A DNA stretch of 64,000 nt from Anaeramoeba ignava (lineage: Eukaryota; Metamonada; Anaeramoebidae). The stretch's first letter is position 1. Each line of letters starts with the position of its first letter. The translations under genes were made by a program, and so were the position numbers. The notes below the pieces were generated by a model. It worked only from the letters and a program-made list of their open reading frames with translations, made no database searches and was not told the origin of the DNA. Location of the stretch: assembly GCA_028826165.1 (NCBI GenBank), contig JAPDFW010000122.1:101248-165247 (forward strand), read 5' to 3'. Positions 42,299 through 51,280 of this stretch are shown here, in pieces.

Positions 42299-43753
42299 AA
42301 ATGAAAATGAAACTGAAAACAACAACTCTTTTAATCAAAAACAACAAAACGTTTATCCCAAAATGAAAAATAATTCTGATAATTTTAAACCAATAGATTT
42401 TGGGAATAAAATCGAAAAAAATGGAAGAAATTTATTTAAAAAAATGAAAAAGAAAATATCATTTCAAGGATATAATGATATTCTTAAATCTGTTAATTTA
42501 TTTATTTATGGAATTTTAGATAAAGATGATCTTCTTCTTCTTATTGAGCAAATATTGGAATTTGAAGAAGAATTAAAATTTTTTAAGAAGTTTTCAGAAC
42601 TTCTGATTGAAATAAATAATCCAGATCAAAATGAATATCAAAATAAAACAAGTATTATGAATATTGAAAATCAAGAATCTTCAGGAAAATCATATAAAGC
42701 ATTACCTTATTCTGTAAAAAATCAAAATCAAAATTAAAATTAAAATAAAAATCAAAATTAAAATCAAAATCAAAATTAAAATCAAAATCAAAATCAAAAT
42801 CAAAATTAAAAATTCAAAATCAAAATTAAAATCAAAAAATCAAAATCAAAATTAAAATCAAAATCAAAATCAAAATCAAAAATAAATCAAAATCAAATCT
42901 TTATAAATTAATATCAAAATCAAAATCAGAATTAGAAAAATTTAAATTCAAAATCAAAATCAAAATCAAAATCAAAATCAAAATTCAGATGAAATCGAAA
43001 AATCAAAATCAAATTTGGTCAATTTGTAAAAATTCAAAATCAAAATCAAAATTAAAATTAAAATTTAAAATTTAAATTTAAATTTAAACTAAAATTAAAA
43101 TCAAAATCAAAATCAAAATCAAAATTAAAATCAAAATCAAAATTAATATCTTTATAAAGCTCACCAATAAGAAATGTTCTGCTAGAACAGATTTAGAAAA
43201 AAGTGTTTTAAATGATAGATGGATTTCTTTTCCAAGAGGAAGTGAAGTAAATTCTGTTGGAGAAAATCAAAGATCAGATGAATCTTCAGATGAAAGTTCA
43301 GATGATATAGAAGATGAAATGCATCGAAATGATGTTGAAATTGAATTAAATAATCGTTTATTTCGAGAAATTTGGTCAATTTGTAAAAATATTGATTCCT
43401 TTAATAATGATCAACTTTTTGAATTTCTTGAAAGTAAGAAATTAAAATCAAAATTAAAATCAAAATTAAAATCAAAATTAAAATCAAAATTAAAATCAAA
43501 TTCAAAATTAAAATTCAAATCAAAATTAAAATCAATATTTTGCTTTTTAATTCTTAATTTAGGATTATTTTCAGATAGATTTCATGTTTTAGCTTTAACA
43601 AATATTTATAATAAAAAAATAGAAGAGGTTAAATCTTTATTAACTGAAGATCCAAAACAAACTCTTTTAATTATTTATGAAAGATTAAAATTAGTTGATC
43701 TTGAAGTGAAAAAAAATCAAGCTCAAATTTTTCAATCACGTCAATTAAAATAA
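39826..43753 (+). CDS. SIN3-like transcriptional corepressor with giant Asn/Gln tract
   Basis: Scaffold of histone-deacetylase complexes. Modelled exons are 39826-41096, 41488-42713, 43160-43433 and 43575-43753; total about 982 residues. Exon 1 encodes a Lys/Asn start and more than 230 residues of NQ, NL and NP repeats from a CAAAAT hexamer. Exon 2 carries two paired amphipathic helix domains, [20 protein letters not shown] at the start of PAH1 and [20 protein letters not shown] in PAH2, then more NQ/SE repeats, a PAH3-like segment and SYKALPYS. Exon 3 continues as [20 protein letters not shown] then WISFP, the Sin3 corepressor signature. The last exon contains [17 protein letters not shown]. 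The reading frame needs one base removed in the A-run at 42249-42252. The protein lacks the usual C-terminal Sin3 region, so it is shorter than fungal or animal SIN3. Confidence 0.85.
41097..41487. repeat. SIN3 intron 1, AAAATC hexamer array
   Basis: Same hexamer as the adjoining coding NQ tract, but with in-frame TAA stops. The donor GTAAAT follows AAA-GA and the acceptor is CTTCAAG. Joining across it restores the PAH1 N-terminal helix. Confidence 0.8.
42714..43159. repeat. SIN3 intron 2, AAAATC array with an embedded exon remnant
   Basis: The donor is GTAAAA after TAT-TCT and the acceptor TATAAAG. Most of it is AAAATC/AAAATT hexamer. A non-repeat island at 42895-43036 matches the downstream exon and is listed separately. 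Confidence 0.85.
42895..43036 (+). pseudogene. Decayed copy of the SIN3 corepressor exon
   Basis: ATCTTTATAAA at 42897 equals 43148, the acceptor region. CAGAATTAGAAAAAT near 42927 matches exon CAGATTTAGAAAAAA. TTCAGATGAAATCGAA at 42984 matches the exon TTCAGATGATATAGAA region. AAATTTGGTCAATTTGTAAA at 43011 (match extends to AAAAT, 23 bases) is identical to 43368. Order is conserved, but the copy is about half the length of the exon. The gaps are filled with the local AAAATC hexamer. Confidence 0.75.
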
Positions 43754-43874
43754 GGAAATTTTAAAGATTGAAAAATTCTTGTTCCACTTTTTCTTTTTCT
43801 TTTTCTTTTCCATTTTCTTTTCCATTTTCTTTTTCTTTTCATTTTGATTTTGTTGATAAAATGTTTTAATTTCA

Positions 43875-43938
43875 AGAAAAAATTTTTTTTCATTTTTTTC
43901 ATTTTTTTCTTTTTATATTTTATATTTTATATTTTAAA
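43875..43938 (+). promoter_or_regulatory. T-run/CA element and TATATTT repeats before PIG-P
   Basis: TTTTTTTTCATTTTTTTCAT at 43882 is followed by a short TATATTTTA repeat that runs to the ATG at 43939. Confidence 0.45.
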
Positions 43939-44629
43939 ATGGATAAAAAACCTTCAATTCCTCAAGAAAATAAAAGTTCTGCTGTTGCTTATGGTTTTTC
44001 TTATTGGATGCTTCTTTGGGTTTCTCTTGGTTAATTTTTAAAAAAATTTGAATAAAATAAATTGAATTAAATAAATTAAATTAAATAATTTAAATTAAAT
44101 AATTTGAATTAAATAATTTGAATTAAATAATTTGAATTAAATAATTTAAATTAAATAAATTGAATTAAATAATTTGAATTAAATAATTTGAATTAAATAA
44201 TTTGAATTAAATAATTTAAATTAAATAAATTGAATTAAATAAATTAAATTAAATAATTTTTTAGGTTGTTATTTTCTTTGGTCTTTTATTCCTTCTAGAA
44301 TTTATGAATCTGTTGGAATTACTTATTATCCTAATAAATATTGGGCTGTTGCCGTTCCTGTTTATTTATATGTTTTCTTTGCTTTGGTTTTTCTTATGGA
44401 TTTAATGTTTATTCTTCTTTTAACAGAACCACTTGATTCATTTAATACAATTTCAGATTTTGCTTCAATTTATAGAACTGAAAAAGATCCTGATTCAAAC
44501 AAAATTGAATTTAATCATATTCACGAAAAGGATAATGAATATCTTCATAAAGTTCCTTTAATTGAAGATATTCCAATAACTGCTGTTAATGAATTACTTT
44601 TTAGAAATCGAGATGGAAATTTAAAATGA
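43939..44629 (+). CDS. GPI N-acetylglucosaminyltransferase subunit PIG-P
   Basis: Small subunit of the complex that makes GlcNAc-PI, the first step of GPI-anchor synthesis on the ER. Two exons, 43939-44029 and 44265-44629, give 151 residues. Family landmarks are YGFSYWMLLWVSLG, SFIPSRIYESVGITYYPNKY, YWAVAVPVYLYVFFALVFL, a second hydrophobic helix ending in TEPLDSFNTISD, and the conserved C-terminal PLIEDIPITAVNELLF. The two predicted membrane helices and the length are as expected. The intron is filled by AATTAAATAATTTG units. Confidence 0.93.
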
Positions 44630-44872
44630 TTATTGAATGAATAAATAAATAAATAAATTTTTTTGTTCCACTTTTTTATTTTAATTTTTATTTTAATTTT
44701 TATTTTAATTTTTATTTTAATTTTTAAATTGTTTTATGTGAAAATTTACTTAGAAAATTAGAAAAAAAAAATATTATTTAGATATTAAATAATTTCCTTT
44801 TTTTTTTTTTAAAAGAAAAGAATAAGAAATTATTTTGTTCCACTTTTTTATTTTTAAATTATTTTGAAATAT

Positions 44873-46851
44873 TTATTTTTCAACAATTTCTTTAATAATA
44901 TTAATTGTTTCTTGATTTTCTAAACTTTTTTCTTCTAATTCATTTAATGGAGAAACTGGTTGTGAATCTTGATTATTTTTCAATTCATTTTTTTGTTTTT
45001 TTTCTTCTTTTTTTTTCTTATCAAAAATTTTTTCATAATTTTTGAAAGTTTGAAATAAATTTTCAAGAATTGGAATTTGTTTTTCAAGAGATTCTTTTTG
45101 TAAGTTTGTAGATTCAATCATTTCCGAGACATTTTGATATTTTTCACATTCACGTTTAGTTGTTGGAGGAATTAAAATATCGTTTGATTTTTTGTTTATT
45201 TTACGAACAAATTGATGAATTATTTTTTTGATTTTCTTTTTTTCTCTTGAATTATTTCGAAGATAAACTCTTGATTTGAAAAATTTGGAAATTGCGTTAT
45301 CTGTTGAAACTAAAAGGAATTTTGTTGTTTGTTCTGATAATGGTTTCCATCCTTTTTGGTTTGCTCGCTCAATTTTGGTTCTTGTTTCTTTGTCAAGTGT
45401 GATTACTTTCCGATTTCTTTTTTTTTTTCGGTTTTGTGTTTCTGAATTTTCGAACACAAGATTATTCAAATCTTTTAATTTTGACTTTTTTTTTTAAATT
45501 TATTAATTAAATTTTGATTAAATTTAAATTTAGAAATAAATAATTTTGTTTTGGATTTAAAAGTAAATAATTTTGTTTTAAATTTAAAAGTAAATAAAAA
45601 GTTTTGAATTTAAAAGTAAATAAAATAGTTTTAAATTTAGAAGTAAATAATTTTGTTTTAAATTTAAAAGTAAATAAAAGTTTTGGATTTAAAAGTAAAT
45701 AAAATAGTTTTAAATTTAGAAGTAAATAAAATAGTTTTGGATTTAGAAGTAAATAAAATAGTTTTGGATTTAGAAGTAAATAAAATAGTTTTAAATTTAG
45801 AAGTAAATAAAATAGTTTTAAATTTAGAAGTAAATAATTTTGTTTTAAATTTAAAAGTAAATAAAATAGTTTTGGATTTAAAAGTAAATAAAATAGTTTT
45901 GGATTTAAAAGTAAATAAAATAGTTTTGAATTTAGAAGTAAATAAAATAGTTTTAAATTTAGAAGTAAATAAAATAGTTTTAAATTTAGAAGTAAATAAA
46001 ATAGTTTTAAATTTAGAAGTAAATAAAATAGTTTTAGATTTAGAAGTAAATAATTTTGTTTTAAATTTAAAAGTAAATAAAATAGTTTTAAATTTAGAAG
46101 TAAATAATTTTGTTTTGGATTTAGAAGTAAATAAAATAGTTTTAAATTTAGAAGTAAATAAAATAATTTTGGATTTAAAAGTAAATAAAATAGTTTTAAA
46201 TTTAGAAGTAAATAGTTTTGTTTTGGATTTAAAAGTAAATAATTTTGTTTTAAATTTAGAAGTAAATAATTTTGTTTTAAATTTAGAAGTAAATAAAATA
46301 GTTTTGGATTTAGAAGTAAATATTGTTTTGGATTTAGAAGTAAATAAAATAATTTTGTTTTAAATTTAGAAGTAAATAATTTTGTTTTAAATTTAGAAAT
46401 AAATAAAATAGTTTTGGATTTAAAAGTAAATAAAATAGTTTTGGATTTAGAAATAAATAGTTTTGTTTTGGATTTAAAAGTAAATAATTTTGTTTTAAAT
46501 TTAGAAGTAAATAATTTTGTTTTAAATTTAGAAGTAAATAAAATAGTTTTAGATTTAGAAGTAAATAAAATAGTTTTGAATTTAGAAGTAAATAAAATAG
46601 TTTTAAATTTAGAAGTAAATAAAATAGTTTTAAATTTAGAAGTAAATAAAATAGTTTTAAATTTAGAAGTAAATAAAATAGTTTTGGATTTAGAAGTAAA
46701 TAATTTTGTTTTGAATTTAGAAGTAAATAAAATAGTTTTAAATTTAGAAGTAAATAAAATTGTTTTAAATTTAGAAGTAAATAAAATAGTTTTAAATTTA
46801 GAAATAAATAGTTTTGTTTTAAATTTAGAAGTAAATAAAAAAAATTACCAT
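44873..46851 (-). CDS. Unidentified basic coiled-coil protein with an ATG-only first exon
   Basis: The main exon (45484-44873) has no Met near its 5' end and an upstream stop. Its first codon TCA follows an acceptor, AAAAG, and the frame is phase 0. Upstream, at 46851-46849, an ATG is followed immediately by GTAATT. Joining gives MSKLKDLNNLVFENSE and 204 residues in total. The protein is rich in Lys, Glu and Asn, with a basic N-terminal half (RNRKVITLDKETRTKIERAN), a predicted coiled coil (about 115-165) and an acidic tail. The pattern of a basic region, a PP-T-K segment and a coiled coil recalls kinetochore proteins such as CENP-Q, but this is too weak to name it. The 1.36-kb intron is a 27-bp repeat. 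Confidence 0.6.
45485..46848. repeat. 27-bp tandem repeat intron
   Basis: About 45530-46845 is a tandem array of the 27-bp unit GTAAATAAAATAGTTTTAAA plus TTTAGAA. A variant has AATTTTGTTTT in the middle. On the plus strand the unit is a multiple of three without stops, so it reads as a 9-residue VNKIVLNLE repeat for over 200 codons. I treat this as an intron of the minus-strand gene. Confidence 0.85.
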
Positions 46852-46859
46852 AAATAATA

Positions 46860-47013
46860 AAAATTAAATTAAAAAAAAAATGAAAAAAAAATGAAAAAAA
46901 ATTTTAACGATTTTTATTTAAAATTTTTTATTTAAATTTTTTTTTTTTATTACAAGATAATTAAGAAAAAGAAAAAGAAAAAGAAAATTAAGTTTTTGTT
47001 TTAAATATTTAAA
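46860..47013 (-). promoter_or_regulatory. T-run/CA element upstream of the coiled-coil gene
   Basis: On the minus strand, TTTTTTTTCATTTTTTTTTC and one more CA unit at 46871-46905 precede the ATG-only exon by about 20-50 bases. This supports that ATG as the true start. Confidence 0.5.
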
Positions 47014-50000
47014 TTAAAAATTTCTTTTTTTTTTGGAATCAATTTTATCTTGAGCACTATTATTTTTTATAATAAATTGACAAGGACGAAGATCCAAATT
47101 AAAATGAACAGAATTATTATAACTATTATTTTCTTTAATTGAAGTAATAAGTTGATGATCCATAAGATTAATCAAATAAAAAAGAATTTTTTCATCATCA
47201 AAAGAAATTTCAGGAAAAATAACTTTTGGATTTTGTTTCAAATGAAAACAAAGAAAAGTTTGAATAGAAATTTCCAAGAGTTTTTGTTGAATAAAAGCAA
47301 GAAGAACTGATTCATCAATCCAAGATTTATTTGTATCAATAAGTTTTGCAATAAAAGAATTTTTTGGATCGAAAGAATGATAAAAAGGAGCTTGTAAAAT
47401 TTCATTTTCTGTATCAAGAATAGAACAAAACCTTCGAATTTTATCTGGAATAAGAACATTTGAAGGAAAACCACAAAGTCGAAGTTCATGAAGATCATTG
47501 AATTCAATATTTTTTTTCCATGAAATGATTGTTTTTGGTGTTAAATATCCTGGAACAAACAATGAAAAACATTGTACTATTAAATAAATATCATATTGGT
47601 TTTTTTGATTTCCAATTATTATTAATGGTCTTCCTGTTAAAAGTGAAAATATTAAGTGATCTAAACACCATGAGTATTTTTTGGATATTACTAATATTCC
47701 TTTTCCAAAATAGTTTGTGTGTTCTGTATCCCAAAGAAATTCATAAAAATTATGGGTTTTAAATGTGTTTTTTGTTCGTATTTTTTTGCTAAATAAAGAT
47801 TTGAAAAAATTTTCTAATCCTTTTTCAATTTTGGTTTCATTATCTTGTGTATTTTGGATAATTTGAATATCATCATCAATATCTTCATCATCATCAATAT
47901 CTTCATTTATAATATCATCAATATTATTATTTTGGATATTTTTATCATTTTGAATATTATCATTTTTAATATTATCATTTTTAATATTATCATTTTGGAT
48001 ATTTTCATTTTGTTGAATATTTTCATTTTGTTGAATATTATCATTTTGTTGATTATCATTTTGTTGAATATTTTTATCATTTTGTTGAATATTTTCATTT
48101 TGTTGAATATTATTATCATTTTGTTGAATATTTTTATCATTTTGTTGAATATTTTTATTTTGTTGAATATTATTATCATTTTGTTGAATATTATCATTTT
48201 GTTGATTATTTTTATCATTTTGTTGAATATTATCATTTTGTTGATTATTATTATCATTTTGTTGAATATTTTTATCATTTTGTTGATTATTATCATTTTT
48301 ATCATTTTGTTGAATATTATTATCATTTTGTTGAATATTATCATTTTGTTGAATATTTTGTTGATTATTTTTTTGTTTTTGTTTTTGTTGAATTTATTAT
48401 CATTTTGTTGAATATTTTGTTGATTATTTTTTTGTTTTTGTTTTTGTTTTTGTTTTTGTTTTGTTGGTTCAATATTTTGTTCTTGTTTTGTTTCTTCATT
48501 ATTTTTTTGTTCAATAATTAAATTTTGTTGCGTTTTAGATTGATTTGATAATTTTAATGGATGTTCAAAATCTGGAAAAATTTCAGAAATAGAATGTTGA
48601 TATTGTAATTTGAGATGAATTCCATTGCTTTCAATTTCAGTTTTACGAATTGATTCGCGAGGGGATAAAGAGAAAGAAAGATGAGATTTAGCTCCAATAA
48701 TAAAAAAGGATTCTTCTAAAATAGCCAATTCAGAAAAATAGTCTCTTAAAGTTTTTTGATATTCATTTTGTTTAAATAAATTATGAATTGTTTTGACATT
48801 TTCAAGACAAGCTTCAAAAACTTCTGGAATACAAATTTCTCTAAAATGCCTTAATTTTCTATCCAAAGTAACTGTTTTGTGATGATGAGATACATATTTT
48901 GCTTTATATCCTTTTGGAATAAAATTCTCTTCTTGATATTTATATTTTATTCCTTTTTGCTTGTTTGAATTTGGATGTGGATAAATATCCAATATATTTT
49001 CTACAAAGAACAAATTACATAAAGAATTGTATATTTGATTTTTCAAAAAACTAGTATCATTAAGCATTCTTTCAAAAGATGTGTTTGGAATTGATAAAAG
49101 CTAAAAAAATAAGAAATAAAAGAATAAAATGTAAATTTTTCTTAATTCTTTCAATTCCAATAATAATATTATTATTAATATTTTACATATCTGCTTCCAT
49201 TTTCATCAGAACTTATTTCTGCTTTTTTGTTCTGTTTTTCATTAATTAAAACTTGTTCAATAGAATTTTCAAGATCAAAAAGACGAATTTGAATTTCTTT
49301 GAAAAAAAGTAGTTGATTATGTGCTTTGAGTTGATTGATTAATTTTGAAAATTCATGAATTAATGAAGCAAAATTTCTCATTAGTTTGTCTTGTCTATTT
49401 GAAACGTAAGTAAAACAAGCAGGACGAACATAACCACGTGCGTTAGCATCATAAAGAGTAAAGTGGTGTGCCTTTTATTTTTTAAGCAAATACAATTAAA
49501 ATATTTATATTTATATTTATATTATTTAAATAATTAGATTTATATTTATATTTATATTTATATTTATATTTATATTTATATTTATATTTATATTTATATT
49601 TATATTTATATTTATATTTATATTTATATTTATATTTATATTTATATTTATATTTATATTTATATTTATATTTATATTTATATTTATATTTATATTTATA
49701 TTTATATTTATATTTATATTTATATTTATATTTATATTTATATTTATATTTATATTTATATTTATATTTATATTTATATTTATAATTATAATTATATTTA
49801 TATTTATAATTATATTTATATTTATATTTATATTTATATTTATATATTTATATTTATAATTATATTATTTAAATAATTATATTTATATTTATATTATTTA
49901 TATTTATATTTAATAAATAGTAATAAATAAATTACATAAGCATAAGCATTTTGAGCTAAAGTTATAACAAATTGAGAATCTTCAGAGATTAACATATTTG

Positions 50001-50367
50001 GTTTAGAACGTTGATAATCAGTTGACATAGTTTTCAAAACCAAAGTAGCGATATTATAAGTGTGTTTTATCCAAGGAGGATAAACAAAAACATCAACAGG
50101 TCCTTGCTGTTCACAGAACTCAGATAATACAATAAAATCACTTGGAACACCTTCTATATAATTCTCTTTTGTTTTCTTCTTCTTTTTTGTAAAGTCAATT
50201 CTGCTTTCTATAAATTCTGTTTTCGTTGAAATTAATCCAAAAAGTGGTTTTGGTAATTCATTAATTATTTCAGTTGGTGATGATGAATAAGAAATTGTTA
50301 GTTCGCTTTCGGAATCTTCTTGTTCTTGTTTTTGTTTTTTTATTTCTATCGCTTCAGTTTCAATCAT
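47014..50367 (-). CDS. SMCR8/folliculin-like DENN protein
   Basis: Longin-DENN protein of the folliculin/SMCR8 class, regulators of Rab or Rag GTPases and autophagy in animals. Exons on the minus strand are 50367-49936, 49471-49187 and 49100-47014; about 934 residues. Landmarks: GVPSDFIVLSEFCEQQGPVDV then MSTDYQRS, the strongly diagnostic HHFTLYDANARGYVRPACFT at the start of exon 2, then a Q/N/D-rich spacer. The C-terminal DENN part includes FYEFLWDTEHTNYFGKGILV, YSWCLDHLIFSLLTGRPLII and FVPGYLTP. ARGYVRP favours SMCR8 over folliculin. A single missing base at 48391-48395, inside a GATAATATTCAA repeat, shifts the frame. Upstream and downstream parts are both conserved, so I join them. Intron 1 is a pure TTTATA array. 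Confidence 0.85.
49472..49935. repeat. Near-perfect TTTATA array in SMCR8-like intron 1
   Basis: About 49500-49780 is nearly uninterrupted TTTATA hexamer, followed by variants with ATTATA and AAATAATTATA. This is the most homogeneous array in the window. Confidence 0.92.
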
Positions 50368-50374
50368 TTAAAAA

Positions 50375-50425
50375 AAAATCAAAATGAAAAGAAAAAAAAT
50401 GAAAAAAAAAATGAAAAAAAATAAA
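50375..50425 (-). promoter_or_regulatory. T-run/CA element upstream of the SMCR8-like gene
   Basis: Minus-strand TTTTTTCATTTTTTTTTTCA-like units, with TTTTCATTTTGAT nearest the ATG, lie 10-55 bases upstream of the start at 50367. Confidence 0.5.
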
Positions 50426-51280
50426 TTTTTTTTTTCCAATTTTTTATTTTTAATTTTTTAAAAACAAAATTTTGTATTTAATTTTGATTCTTCTTTTCAA
50501 TTCAATTTAATTCAATTCAATTTAATATTCAATTCAATTTAATTCAATTTAATTTAATTCAATATTCAATATTTAATTCAATTCAATATTCAATTCAATT
50601 CAATTCAATTCAATTCAATTTAATATAATTCAATTCAATTCAATTTAATATTTAATTCAATTCAATTTAATATAATTCAATTCAATTCAATATAATATTA
50701 AATTCAATTCAATTCAATTCAATATTTAATTTAATTCAATTCAATTCAATTCAATTCAATTTAATATTCAATATTTAATTCAATTTAATATTTTAATCAA
50801 TATTCAATCCAATTTAATTCAATTTAATATTTAGTTCAATTCAATTTAATATTTAATTCAATTTAATATTTTAATTCAATTCAATTCAATATTTATTCAA
50901 TTTTTCAATAATTCAATTTTAATTTCAATTTTTCAATTTAATATTCAATTCAATTTAATATTTAATTCAATTTAATTCAATTTAATATTTAATTCAATTT
51001 AATTCAATTTAATTCAATTTAATTCAATATTTAATTCAATTTAATATTCAAATTCAATTCAATTCAATTCAATTTCAATATTCAATTAATATTTAAATTC
51101 AATTTCAATATTTAATTCAATTTAATTCAATATTCAATATTTAATTTAATTTAATTCAATTCAATTCAATTCAATTCAATATTCAATTCAATATTTAATT
51201 CAATATTTAATTCAATTTAATTCAATTTAATTCAATTCAATTCAATTCAATTCAATTCAATTTAATATTCAATATTTAAT
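50426..51280. repeat. AATTC pentamer array, intergenic
   Basis: Long array of AATTC pentamers mixed with AATTTAATTC and AATATTC units, between the SMCR8-like and GPR107-like genes. No coding potential is seen. Confidence 0.92.

Noticed and set aside
42246-42737. Independent gene starting MKSESESE
   Set aside because: The start is inside a repeat, and the downstream domain is the continuation of a SIN3 protein. A frameshift in the A-run is simpler.
44873-46851. Naming the coiled-coil protein CENP-Q
   Set aside because: The resemblance is limited to general basic/coiled-coil character. No diagnostic motif could be confirmed by eye.
45683-46857. Plus-strand open frames of 226 and 147 codons encoding VNKIVLNLE repeats
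   Set aside because: The 27-bp unit is a multiple of three without stops, so openness is automatic. It lacks a promoter element, and the region is best explained as the intron of the minus-strand coiled-coil gene.
47845-48411. Plus-strand 188-codon hydrophobic frame rich in Ile and Asn
   Set aside because: Complement of the Q/N/D spacer of the SMCR8-like gene. The hydrophobicity is an artefact of reading the repeat on the other strand.
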